Below are positions 1 to 10,612 of a DNA stretch of 64,000 bases, piece by piece. The notes below the pieces were generated by a model. It saw only the letters and a program-made list of their open reading frames with translations, had not been told where the DNA came from and searched no databases. This DNA is from Pterobdella sp. o SKG-2022 (taxonomy: Eukaryota; Annelida; Clitellata; Hirudinida; Piscicolidae), in assembly GCA_964035795.1 (NCBI GenBank), contig OZ038320.1, forward strand, positions 14,556,030 through 14,620,029, read 5' to 3'. Numbering within the stretch: position 1 is the stretch's first letter; each line of letters opens with the position of its first letter. A program made the translations under genes and the position numbers.

Positions 1-905
1 GTCATCTTTAGTTCATTGGTCTGTTTAAAATTACAATTATCTTGAAGACTATCTTGGATGGTGTAACTTTTGGCATGGTTCGTATTGGAATTAGTCATTG
101 CAGAATTCAATTCTGTTTTTGGTGTGTCAAAGAAGATTGGTTCCATTGTCGCGTTCATTGATGCACAAATGTTTTTTGGGGGAGAATTAAACGTAGGGGC
201 CTTCAGATTGATTGATAACTCTTGTTGATCATGCAATGAATCGCCTCTAGAAAATGGTTTTTCACTATTTGTAAAAGATTCGCTAAAAACTGACATTTGG
301 CGTTTTAATCTTTCAAGTTTTGAAGGTCTTTTATATTCGTTAGGGGAAAACGTTTTTTTGGAGAGGCAGGTTGAAGGTGTTTTGTTTGGTTTTTCAGTTA
401 CGTTGCATATTTTCAAATTATCATCATCCATCGAATGTTCTTCACTTAAGAAAAAGAAGGATTTTGAAGAGTTTGATGTTTTATGTCGGTGGAAGTTTTT
501 CGAGTTTGTAGTAATCTTGTTTGGAGCATTATTGAAATTGTTGTTTATCATTATATTACTGGGATTTATGTTGCTAATAATGGTTTCATTGAAAATTTTT
601 TTAAGATTCAATTTGTTGTTGTTCGAAGTTAATTGCGGAGCTTCTGTGTTTTGTGTTGTGTATGATTGGAAATTAAAGGTAATCAGTTCATTGTAGCACT
701 TGTAAGCAGACAAAGGGTTGTGTATGTGGGAGTATAAATTACTAATGTCAATTATATGGTTGGTTATACATAAAAAACTGTATAGAAGAGATGAATCTGA
801 CAATGTGGAGATGCACTCTAGAATACTACGTGTGAGCTGAGCCAAGTATGATCTTATCACCAACCTTGACCAATCTTTACTATTAAGCAACTCTTCCTGG
901 CCAGT
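1..905 (-). CDS. Left-edge exon of an unidentified Asn/Ser-rich protein (open at window edge)
   Basis: Read from 905 down to 1 on the minus strand, one frame stays open for about 301 codons with no stop, which is striking in AT-rich DNA. The likely acceptor is the CAG at 908-906, and the exon starts in phase 0 with TGQEELLNSKDWSRL. The first ~90 residues look helical (for example RSYLAQLTRSILEC). The rest is rich in Asn, Ser, Thr and Lys, low in complexity and probably disordered. The phase matches the donor after position 1625, so this is probably the next exon of the same gene. Because no stop is seen, the gene continues outside the window. I do not recognise the family. A shorter plus-strand reading frame at 358-696 is its antisense shadow. 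Confidence 0.55.
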
Positions 906-1624
906 CTGTTTGTTGAAACATATTTATGGTCATACAACAACCAATTTGATAAAAGTTGTTAAATTGAAAATTTTCTTCCAAAAATTCACTATATAGAAAA
1001 ATATTTCTGAACGCATTCATCCTGTTTTCTCATTGCCACTAATGGCTTTAAGTTATTTTCTTTAAAAGACTTTTGTAAAAACATGCCATATATTCATAAC
1101 TTTTATTACGTTTCCAACACTTGGGCGGATGTGCAAAATAAAGGAGAATTTAAATTTCACCTCAAATGTTTAAAAAAATTTTATAGTAAAAAAGTGTAAT
1201 TTTTTAGTGCGTTTTGACGTTTGTTTTGGGTGAATCTTTTATTTTTGATTATTACAAACAATTCAAACATTTTTGTTTATTTTTAAATTTGTCGTTTGAA
1301 TAAATAATATTCCAAAAATTAAAAAAAAAAATGGTTTTTTTTGTTATGAAATTGTTTAACTCCTTTAATTTTTCCATGAAAAAATATTTTTCATGTTTTC
1401 TAGCTTTCAATTTTAAGCCACATTACTAAGTGCTCTTACAATTTTTTCCAAAAAACCAAGGTTACTATGGCGGTGGCTAACTAGTACTAGGTTTTAACTC
1501 GAACTGGTATCGCACTCGAAAACATATAATTTCAAAGAGTGTCAGTCAAAAAAAGTGAAAGGATAATTAAGGCAAATTAATAAAGCGTTGAATAAAGAAA
1601 ACGAGCATATAAGAAATAACAAAC
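906..1624 (-). other. Intron between two minus-strand exons; AT-rich, no gene seen
   Basis: The intron begins with GTTTGT on the minus strand just below 1625 and ends with CAG at 908-906. I see no coding signal or recognisable repeat inside it. Confidence 0.4.
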
Positions 1625-1815
1625 CTTGCACAGCTGATCTAACAAACGTACAAGTATCTTCTCGAGTTTCTCAGATTTCTCCCAAAGAACGAGTTCTATT
1701 ACTGAACTTAAAGTTGACTTCAAGCAGTCTATTATGATTAAGAAACACTCTCCATTTCTTGCCAACAAACTCAAATTCATCAAAGTTTCTTCAACTTCAT
1801 CCATAATGTTGCTTT
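1625..1815 (-). CDS. Internal exon of the same unidentified helical protein
   Basis: On the minus strand an acceptor (CTGACAG ending at 1816) is followed by 191 nt, then AAG and a GTTTGT donor. The frame reads SNIMDEVEETLMNLSLLA at the start and EKLEKILVRLLDQLCK at the end, a leucine-rich helical sequence. The exon enters in phase 1 and leaves in phase 0, which fits the candidate exon at 4670-4715 upstream and the exon starting at 905 downstream. I do not recognise the domain; an armadillo/HEAT-like or other all-helical fold is possible but not shown. A start codon inside (IMDEVE) cannot be excluded as the true start. Confidence 0.5.
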
Positions 1816-2454
1816 CTGTCAGTGAATAAATTAGCTTGTAAGACTTTTTGGGGAAGGCATGCATATTTGAATTTCTCTTAATTAAGATACCTTCATGAAT
1901 TTTAGAATAAACCTTTGTTTAATTGAAATATTTTTTATAAGTTTTGATTGTGAAGCAAATTAATGTTTTTTCCCATATTGAAATTAAATATTAAAAATAA
2001 ATTTTGTGGCTGATTTACAAGAGTTCAGAAAATATTAAACTACTCAAAAAAATTTACAAAATTTTTATGTATGCTTGTTTTAGAGAACGAAATGAAATCT
2101 TAAAAGCATATTTGTGTCTTATAAGACTTATTTATGTGTTTTCTGAAAAAGGCTTTCCAACTCATTTTCTCTTTAATGCGAAGACGTTTGAGGTGATGAG
2201 GTTGCGAGAGATGGATGCAGCCTCATATGAGACCACATGTACCGTAAAATGAATAAACCTATAAATAGAAAGATTACCAAAAATAATTATTTATTTACAC
2301 ACAAGATGCAAATAGTCTTTTAAAATAACTCATTAGACAGGCTTGTACAAAATGTTTTGAAATCTAAAATAAATGGTTAAAATAAAACTAGTTGAGAAGT
2401 ATACAATTTATAAAATTGCGTTATATTATTTCACATATTTCAATAACTTTTAAG
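1816..2454. other. AT-rich stretch, no supported gene
   Basis: It probably lies in an intron of the minus-strand gene. Near 2160-2250 there is a slightly GC-richer patch, readable on the minus strand as HMRLHPSLATSSPQTSSH, which might be a transposon remnant. I cannot assign it. Confidence 0.3.
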
Positions 2455-2700
2455 AGACATCTTAATGTACTTTTAAGCAATGTCAATAATTGTTACAGTC
2501 AATATATTGAAAAAAATTATTACATTTATTAGGCAAAAAATAGCTAGAATTTTCGGTAATTATAGCTTTACCATAATAAGTTAGCATCTATAATACGTTA
2601 GCATCTATAATACGTTAGCATCTATAATACGTTAGCATCTATAATACGTTAGCATCTATAATACGTTAGCATAAAATAAATGTGTTGAAATTATTGGTAT
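2455..2700. mobile_element. Foldback MITE copy with internal tandem expansion
   Basis: This stretch aligns by eye with the reverse complement of 18857-19045. Shared blocks are AGACATCTTAATGTACTT, then ACATTTATT..GC(A)AAA.TAGCTA.AATTTTCGGTA, then TATAGC.TTACCATAATA.GTTAGCAT. It is therefore a second copy of the same small foldback family. A third, half-length copy lies at about 4090-4150. No coding sequence is present. Class (DNA-transposon MITE) is inferred from small size, inverted arms and lack of genes. Confidence 0.55.
2580..2672 (+). repeat. 17-bp tandem repeat, five full copies
   Basis: The unit GTTAGCATCTATAATAC is repeated head to tail from 2580 (copies starting at 2580, 2597, 2614, 2631, 2648) with a partial sixth copy at 2665. 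Copies are essentially identical, which suggests recent expansion. The unit starts in the conserved loop sequence of the foldback element (ATAATA.GTTAGCAT). Confidence 0.9.
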
Positions 2701-2869
2701 ATATAGTAAAATAATTGTGTAGATTCAAGAAAGTTCTAATTACAAACATTGAAAATGCATCAATTTTATAATTGTCTATATAATTAAGTAATCTTTTTTA
2801 CATTAAAGGCTTAAAGGAATATTTTTAGGATGTTTAAGACTTCAAATAAGGAAATCTCTCTTCTTTTGT

Positions 2870-4095
2870 AGAAAAATTAATCTCCATGTCCCCTCCTTCG
2901 GACAGTATCCAGGTTTTCTATGTCTTTATTACAAAGTTTTTCCAGTAAGTTCTACGTCCTAAGTGTGACCCTCGTCTGCCCGATATAGATTTATCTGGAT
3001 CGCATGAGCACTTCACTTTGTAAATACTATTTTGGTCCAATAAGTTGCGTTTAGTTTAGATGGGAGCGCAAAGGATGTTTCCCGGATGATCAATGGAAAG
3101 ATACATTATTTTGTGTGAATCCTTTCTTCAGTTTTTCCTTTATCTGCGGGATATATGGTATTGAGACCCAGGTGATGTGATGATTATTTTACATTTCTTT
3201 CGATTGATCTTGTTGTGTTGTGCTATTATTAAATTGCTTTATTTATTTTAAATTGAACGATTTTATTGATGATTCTGGTTTTGGTTTTTTGGCTTGTAAT
3301 TCTTGTCAATTTTGTTCAACTTTTTGTTATTATAAATATTGTGTTCAAAGTTTTTTTTACCAAATATTCAATTTCTTTTGCTTAAGAGTTTGGTTTGAAC
3401 AGAGTCTATAGGCCCAACAGAGTGCTCCTTAAAAAACTCCCATTCGAAATTTAGGGTCTTGGCAGGATCGTGGGTGTATTGTGAGTCCCGTATGTAATGG
3501 CTTTCGATATACAGTGGTAATATGAAGAATTATCTACGAGGTTTATTATAGTGACGTTTAACCCAGGGAGTTTCAAGATCACTGTGGTAGTTACTCCCAT
3601 CCTTCTCTCTGATCACCACTGTGTCTAGGAAAGGTATTTTGGAGTTTTTCTCTGTTTCGAACGTAAACTTTATTTTTGGGTCGATTTCTTTTAGAATTGT
3701 TATAAAATCTAGATGTGAAGTGTTGCTAGTGTTTTTGTGCATAATTCCGAACGTATCATCCATGTAGACCTTTAGTGCCCTCGGAGCCTTAATCTTCCTT
3801 TTTTTTGCTATTTTTCTGGCTTCGTTGATTGTATGGTTCGTCCATATTTGAAAAATTGTGACCATTAAAATCAAGCCAATGAGTCTGGAATCATGCGTAG
3901 TGGAATGTTTGTTGTCATAAAAGAAATCAGATGTAGAAATGCATAAGTTGATGAGGTCGGTTTCATCTTTTGGTGTAAGCTCCGTTCGTGCTTTCAAACC
4001 TACATCAGCTTGTATTTTTTTTATTAGTTCTATGCATTTGTTCAAGGGAATAGATGAAAAGAAGGTTTCGGCGTCAAAGCTAACCATATAAAACT
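2870..4095 (-). pseudogene. Penelope-like retroelement, family B: RT, linker and GIY-YIG remnants
   Basis: The intact part (4087-3530) encodes a reverse-transcriptase segment. It has motif A as MVSFDAETFFSSIPL, motif C as VYMDDTFGI, and the downstream KIPFLDTVV block; these are typical of Penelope-like elements. Motif B between them is altered (SRLIGLILMV in place of the usual glycine-rich GPIG). Towards 2900 frames shift, but the linker VSIPYIPQIKEKLKKGF..NNVSFH and a GIY-YIG start with KCSCDPDKS..G are still readable. The same linker occurs at 60.3 kb on the plus strand, which defines a family. Function: target-primed reverse transcription with a GIY-YIG nuclease. This copy is dead. It lies inside a putative host-gene intron. 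Confidence 0.75.
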
Positions 4096-4150
4096 ATACT
4101 TAGCGAAAATTCTAGCTATTTTTTTTGCTGATAAATGTACACAATTTTTC
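4090..4150. mobile_element. Half copy of the foldback MITE
   Basis: TATACTTAGCGAAAATTCTAGC...TGCTGATAAATGTAC corresponds to the right arm of the foldback element at 18957-19000. It directly abuts the start of the Penelope-like fragment, so one of the two truncated the other. Confidence 0.5.
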
Positions 4151-4669
4151 TCATAATATCGACGTTAATGATTATTGATATGTCAATATAAAATTCAAAA
4201 TCAAGTTTGAGTTCCAAGTTTTAGAAAAAGACGTAATGGAAAACCAAGTTTCTGTTAGAAAGTGTTTTGAAGGCCCAACTTTATCATAAGGCCTGAGCTA
4301 ATACAAATAAAACCACTAATAACTCCGTTTTGAAATACGCTTCTTAAAAAAATTTTTGCATTTATTATTGTTGAAGTGTGAATGCTTTGATAGCTGCATT
4401 CATCATTTTCGAAAACTTGCTTCTAGCATGGCATTTTAGATCCCCTAATTTGGTGCCACATCGTCTCACTATAAACTAAGCCATTTCTTGGTTTTCATTG
4501 TGTTCATTTAACTGAATGTTTGTACGATAACTTTCAAAACTGACAAAAATATAAACCTTTTGAATCGCTAAAAAACATGGAAAACAGAAAACAGTTTTTA
4601 ACTTTGGAATACAATAAAAAATGAAAAAAGTAACAAAATGCAAGTGTTTTGGCTACAATGAAGATGGAC
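4151..4669. other. AT-rich, no gene seen
   Basis: No open frame with protein-like composition and no recognisable repeat. Confidence 0.3.
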
Positions 4670-4715
4670 CTGTGAGGGTGTTTGTCAGTTGGTTCTTGAA
4701 GACGAACATGCCTGC
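4670..4715 (-). CDS. Possible 46-nt microexon linking the ankyrin gene to the left-edge exons
   Basis: On the minus strand TTTTTATAG is followed by 46 nt reading AGMFVFKNQLTNTLT and then a GTCCAT donor (CACAG|GTCC). The entry phase is 0 and the exit phase is 1. Those are exactly the phases needed to join GAG (5742) of the ankyrin gene on one side and the exon at 1815 on the other (joined codon GAA). It contains a Met that could also be a start. The support is phase and splice-site logic only. Confidence 0.35.
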
Positions 4716-5735
4716 CTATAAAAATTTAATACAAAGCTTATTAATTTCATTGAAATTGATGAAACTTCATTATATTGGAAATATATTAAAATTTTCATTG
4801 TGAAGTTGAGAAAAGTTTTTCTTGCACTTATCAAATTATTTATGCGAAATAAAATGCAACTTTTCAAATGACAAATTAAAAGCAGATGGAAGTAAATTTA
4901 TGACAGTTTTTATGCTCTGTGTTCTTTTTTTGCATGGATCAGCGCAAGATTTTGTCTGTTCATTTATGTGCTCCGATTCACATCAGTATGCTATTCATAA
5001 TAAATTCAGTTTTTTTTTTTTTCTACTGGGGTTCAATATTTTATAAATGTAAATTTTAATAATATAAATTCAATTGATTTTAAATTATAAACTTTATTCA
5101 TTAGTATTTTGACCAAAAATTATATTCTTCCATATTTCCATGTTCCTTCAGTCATTAGTTATCCAGTCAGAGAATATGTTTTCATATTTTTGCATTTAGA
5201 TCAGCTGCTACACACATGAAGATTTTAAAGTTAAAATGCAGAAAGAATAAATTAATATATACTTTTCACGTTAAAAACCAAGTAATAAATACATTTATTT
5301 AAAATGAGTTTTCAAAAATAAATTTAGTTTCATTTTTATATCCTGTTCAATACTTTTTGCATTTAGCTCTAATTTCTGTCATAAAAGTTGCCAATAATTT
5401 TCCAATAAATATATACAAGCCTATGTAAAAGCCTTAAAAACAAAGTTCCAGATACATTCAGTTCATAAGCATTTAAAGAAGAAAAGTTTTTAAATTTTCA
5501 CATTCTCTTGCTATTATCACATGTTATAACAAACTTTTTACAATATTTACACTTCCAATGAGTAAGCTAGATAATGTTTCGTCGTATGAAGATAATTGTT
5601 TTTTTAACATAAAAAGAATCAATATCTCTATGTGAAAAATTAATGTAATAAACTTCATTTCTTTTTATGATTGGCAGTATTTTTATGTATTTAATCAAAC
5701 GTTTATTTGCCATCATTCTCTCATTCATGCTGTCG
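4716..5735. other. AT-rich spacer with a minus-strand poly(A) signal
   Basis: A minus-strand AATAAA (plus-strand TTTATT at 5702-5707) lies about 29 nt past the stop codon at 5736 and would end the short form of the ankyrin gene. Otherwise I see only AT-rich sequence. Short open frames here (for example 4822-5046) have no protein-like features. Confidence 0.45.
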
Positions 5736-7849
5736 TCATACCTCCACTTCGTCGTTTTTTTTGTTTTTTCCTTCTACATTATTAATCAATGCCTCGTTTA
5801 ATTCAATGATGTTTTCGTTATTTTGGCTGGTCGAACAATTATTATAAAAGCTGTTGTTGATATGGGTGACTTTGTTGAGTTTTTCATGCGGAGAATCGAG
5901 CCTATCGTTATGGATTTCATTTTTTGAGTTCATTTCAAATAATTTGATGTTTTTAACGTTTGTTATGCCTTCATTTTCACTCTTCAGCTCAAAACTTTTA
6001 CATTTTTCACTATTTTTAAAGTTTGAAACAAACTCTTTTTTAGCAGAAATATTCGATTTAACTGAAAAGTTTTGATTTTCAGGGTAGTCATTTGGTAGTC
6101 GAACGCCTGCAAGTTTGAGCTTCATGGAAAGTCCTGAAACGGATTTCTCACTGTCGATTGAAGGCTCTTTATCGCTCAGCAAGCGTTCTTTAAGCTGTTT
6201 TGGTTCCTCTATTTCTAAAAAATAAAAATTTCTGGTTACTTTTTCAAGGCTTATTTTCAAACAGATAATAAAAATTCTAAAACAGTTGTTTTAAAGAAAC
6301 ATTCAAATCTCATGAAAATATAATTGAGCTTACTGGCTATTTTATGGATTGAACTGGATTTGTTGGTAAAGAAGTTTTTGTGACGATATGGTTTAGTAGA
6401 ATCAATAAATTGACTGCAAGATTGCAATAGAGCCACTTTAGCGTCTAAAAGGGATTTCTGCTTGCAAGCATATGTGGCGCATCTTCGTAATTGAGGACAC
6501 GTGGAAGAAAAACTAAAACTTTGTAACCAGTTGAGTGTTGAAATAATTTTAGCACCATGTTCAATCAATAGAGTGGCACACTCGGTATTGAAAAAGCGAT
6601 CAGATAAAGCGAGGTGTAAAGGGGAAAAGAAGTTGAAAGGGTCTTGGATGTTTGGGTCAGCTTCATAGTGAAGAAGGTAATAAAGTGCTGTATGGTTCTT
6701 CATGGCAACTGCCAAAAATATTGGTGGGAGATTATAAAGCTGTTCAATTGTATAATGATTGCTGAAAATATCATCAATTTTTGTGTTTTGTTGGGTGGTT
6801 TGGTTATTTTGAAAAACTAACGAAGATTTGAGTTTCTGAGGGAAACTTTTTAAAGCATTTAAGTTTCCTTGGGAGTTGATAGGAAAAACAGTTGGGTCAA
6901 AACCGGGTTCATTAGAAAATCTTCGATTTTTTAGAATTGAAGTTGTTTCACTGTTATTTTGTATTAATCTTTTTTTCAAAGAAGATATTTGATTCAAGTC
7001 TGAAGTTAGCAAATGTGCAAATATAGAACTACTTCTACGGGTCCGGTTAGATCGCGAATTTCCAGTTGTATTTGTTAATACTTCCTTATATTGATTTTCA
7101 TTGATAGTATAACTGGTATTCGATGTAGTAGCAACGGGATCTGTATCTTCAATAATAGAAGGACATGCTCCTATAGTTAATAAAGCGAGAGGATGTACAC
7201 AATCGGGTGATTCTATACTATCTCTTCCACCTATGACACCAGCCACAGCAGAGCATGGGTCGTAATTGCCTGGAGCGTTGGGATCCAAACCAGCATATAA
7301 AAGGGATTGAAGTGCTTTGAATGACGAGTTTTGAATAGCAATATGAAAAGCATTTCTTATAACTTGTGGTAAAGGGCTTTCATTTTTGTTAGAAGCTTCA
7401 GCATGATGAACACTGCCTCTGCGAGTGTCAGGTAAACTTCGAATACCACTATGGCCAAACACTGTAAGCGTTGTGCCATATGGTTGAGTTGCATCAGAGT
7501 GTAAGTAGGAAGACGAAGATTGAAGCGGGTGAGAATGCGAAAGTTTTCGAGCTCCCGGGAAATTGCATGCAGTTTCAATGGATGTTTGATATGAAAGGCG
7601 CCTTGTTGTGAGTCCTATTGATGAATGACTGCGAATGCGGTTGTGGTAGTATCGGTTCACACAATCAGCACTACGACTAGACACAGCGGAAAGATTACAA
7701 AGATCGTTGGAAAAATGACTTAATCTGTTGTTGAATTTGCCTGGTAAATTACAATATTTTTTTAGTTGGTTGTTGAAAAGATTTTTCACGGTAGATCCAT
7801 CATCTTTCAGAATAGCTTTTTCTAGTTCTTCCCAGCCACTAGTCTCCAT
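5736..7849 (-). CDS. Ankyrin-repeat protein, two exons (7849-6334, 6214-5736), 664 aa
   Basis: Exon 1 starts with METSGWEELEKAILKDD and has 1516 nt. A GTAAGC donor at 6333 and a TTTTTTAG acceptor at 6216-6215 remove a 119-nt intron and join codon A|AA in frame, giving 664 residues and a TGA stop. About residues 160-200 (FHIAIQNSSFKALQSLLYAG) and 370-440 (PPIFLAVAMKNHTALYYLLH, PLHLALSDR, LLIEHGAKI) show ankyrin-repeat helices with the usual DPN turn. The N-terminal 150 residues are Ser/His/Arg-rich; the C-terminal ~160 are Asn/Glu/Lys-rich and probably disordered. Ankyrin repeats bind protein partners; the partner is unknown. The final codons GAG|GTATGA also form a good splice donor, so the protein may continue into 4715-4670 and beyond. 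No signal peptide or membrane segment is visible. Confidence 0.75.
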
Positions 7850-8585
7850 TCTGCCCAGATTCGTTCATCATTATTGCGTTTTTTATTTATCATTTTTTCA
7901 TTATTTGATGATCTTTTTTAATTTTTCAAAGTTTAGAAATATTAAGTTACTCATTCCATTTAAATAAGTTTATCTAATTTTTTAAAAGTAAAAAACTATA
8001 CTTAATTTTGATAGTTTTTACAAAATTGAAGTCTATTTTCAAAAAAAATTTTTTAGTTTTCGAAATTCGGTAAACAATTTTGTTCATATTTAATTATTGA
8101 CGAGCATAAAAGTACCTTTATTGAAAGAAGTTTCATGGAGTTACAGTCCAAACCACACTTATCAACACACATTTGCGACACTTTTGCAAGCAATTATGAG
8201 AATTTCATTTACAGACGTTTAAAATTGTTCAATACTCTGAAAAAATTAAGTTTTTTAAATTGAACTACATACATCAATGGCATTTAAAAACATTTTTTTA
8301 AAATGAAGTTGTTCAGAATTAACTTTTTAAATTTGCAAAAATTAAATATCATTACTCTTAAAGAATCATTCAAACTATCATTTATTTTTAAATTCAAATT
8401 TCGATAAACTGTATATAAACAAAAAATGTTCTCAAAACTAAATTACAATTAGATTGTTAATTCTATAAAAATAAATAAAGAATTTGATTTTTTATGCAAA
8501 GACTTTTGAAATGAACTCATCTAGCAATGTGAAAGTATTTTTGAAAAATAAAACAAAAAACATTATGTTTGGAATAACTCAGCCT
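7850..8585. other. Upstream region of the ankyrin gene; AT-rich, no gene seen
   Basis: It should hold the promoter of the minus-strand ankyrin gene, but I cannot point to a specific element. Confidence 0.3.
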
Positions 8586-8589
8586 ATTT

Positions 8590-8665
8590 CAAAATCATTT
8601 TAATCAAACACTTTTATCAATTGAACACGAAATTTTTTGTAAGTCGAACTAACATTATCGTAATA
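8590..8665 (-). mobile_element. Decayed Penelope-like terminal fragment with remnant hairpin motif
   Basis: Read on the minus strand, ACGATAATGTTAGTTCGACTTAC followed by A-rich and TTTCGTG, then ATTGATAAAAGTGTTTGATT, parallels the sequences at 49237-49277 and 49538-49600. The hairpin TTAG..CTTA is kept, but the core is too changed to call a ribozyme. Confidence 0.35.
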
Positions 8666-9148
8666 TGGGTTAAATTTACTAAAAACATCAATTTTCCAGT
8701 TACTAAAGTGTTTGATTTGCATAAGGATCCATGAGCATGTGTCAAAAACACGTCTTAGTTTTTGAAAGAGTCACTATATAGTAAGTTATAGACTTCAGAT
8801 ATTTTCCAATAATGAAATAATATTACAATTTCATTAATTATTATAATATTGTTTTATTGAAAATTGTTCAATTACGAATCATTGTAAGAGTTTTGAATGT
8901 GACAACGACATGACGAAAGCATTTTTGAAGGAATTTCAAGGCATTGTTGATTTTTAAATAATGAGATTAGAGAATTGAACATCGTCAGACTAAAAAGCTG
9001 CATCAGAAGTTATTTCTCTTTTTCAGAAAAAACTGAAAAATTTTGAATTGATTTTATTTTAATTTTTTTTTGATTAAATATCATTAAAAGACCTGCATTG
9101 TTTGAGATATTTTATTTTGTTCATGCAAGCACGCATCTATCTGGCCAT
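8666..9148. other. AT-rich, no gene seen
   Basis: Nothing recognisable on either strand. Confidence 0.3.
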
Positions 9149-9420
9149 TTAAAGTCCATTATAATGATTCCTCTTGATGAAACAACATACGGTACTTTTA
9201 TCGGTATTCTGCATTAGATAATTCAATTGAGGAGCTTTGACAGCTAAATATTTCCAGTCTTCTAGTGACTGATGTGCCTGAATAAATTGGCAAAGGATGC
9301 AAAGTTCGAATTTAATTTTCTTTTGAAAAAAATTATAAAATACATCTTGGTATCCCACTGGAACTCAGTAAAGTTTAACTTTCTTAGAGCATCACCTGCC
9401 ACTAGCACATCATCAAAACT
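9149..9420 (-). pseudogene. Protein-like but broken open region, unidentified
   Basis: On the minus strand two adjacent frames look protein-like: FDDVLVAGDALRKLNFTEF (9415-9355) and, after a frame change near 9350, CQFIQAHQSLEDWKYLAVKA..QLNYLMQNTDKSTVCC ending at a stop at 9149. Composition is richer in Trp, Cys and charged residues than random AT-rich frames. It may be a decayed gene or transposon piece, or an exon pair whose splice sites I cannot place. The product is unknown. Confidence 0.3.
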
Positions 9421-10612
9421 TTCTTGAATTTATTTATTCATTATGTTTTCATGGCTATTATCAATTATAAGTTTTTTTCTACACATGTTTAATATAATTA
9501 TTTAAACTGAAAAACTTTTAACTTTTTCCAACATAAAATTTTTTCGAGATCCAACCTTGTTGTTAGCAAATGGACATACGGTCTTTTTGATATTTTCAAA
9601 AAGCATTATCTTGAAAAAATTAATTTATGTAACAACGTTATGACGGAACAACAGAAAGATTCTGTTTAAATTCGAATCTTTTGAGAGGGTTTAAAGTTTC
9701 AAATTAAAGTCAAAAAAAGTCAAAACTACAAAGAATAAACGTGCAAAAACATAACTCAGTAAAAAACAGTCGTTCCAGCATAAAATCAAAAAGTTCGTTC
9801 AAAAGGTATTTAGTGGCAAACTGAAAAATTGAGAAGCAAAATTTGATGAAAGAATAATAATATATGGAAAGTTTTATGGAAAAATCAAAAAATCTTACAA
9901 AAATCAATCAAATTTTGCAAGAAAGCTGAAGCTTTTAATAATCATACAACGGTTTAAGAACCACGATGTTTTTTAAAAACTAAAAAACCAAAATGTGCCA
10001 AGCTTGGACAAAATCACAGCAGAAATAATGAAAAGAAATACTAAGAACTTTCATAAAAAATTACAACACACAAAATGTTAACTAAAATAAATTCAGATAA
10101 AAAAATTTTCAATTCAAAGAGCATAAAAACAAAAAGGTTAAAAGCATATATGCAGCAACTTTTACATTGAAAAGACAAGGGTTCTATCTTACTGACAGAA
10201 AAAATAAAAAAAATGAACAGTTTTACCATCGTTTTAATCAGTATATGAAACGAATAGATCAACTATCCACATACTTTTCTTTGAAAAAACAATATAAAGG
10301 AAAAAGGATGATTTCAGAAGAGGCAATTACGTTTTAATGCTGACATGCAAAAAATTTGAAAAGAGCTAAAAAATGTTTTTACGCTTTTGAAGAATGCTTG
10401 AGTGTATAGTATTTTAATTCATAAGTGAAGATTGGAAACAGTTGGAAAACTCAGCGTCAGTGTTTCTCATAGAAGCTGCTCAACCCGCTTGTGCCCAAAA
10501 TGCTAATGGCAATAATTTTTATTGAAACTTTTGTTTCTACCTTAAAACAATCTCACAAAAACACAGAAAAAAAAATTTTAATTTTGACAAAAAATAAGCG
10601 AGATACAGGGTG
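9421..10612. other. AT-rich, no gene seen; possible piggyBac-like end near 10490
   Basis: At about 10490 CAACCCGCTTGTGCCC resembles the CCCGTTTGTGCCC terminus of the piggyBac family found at 11.6 and 29.2 kb, but no partner end is obvious. Long minus-strand open frames here are low-complexity Phe/Ile/Leu strings typical of AT-rich noise. Confidence 0.3.

Noticed and set aside
358..696. 112-codon plus-strand open frame
   Set aside because: It is antisense to a longer protein-like minus-strand frame and has low-complexity Phe/Leu composition.
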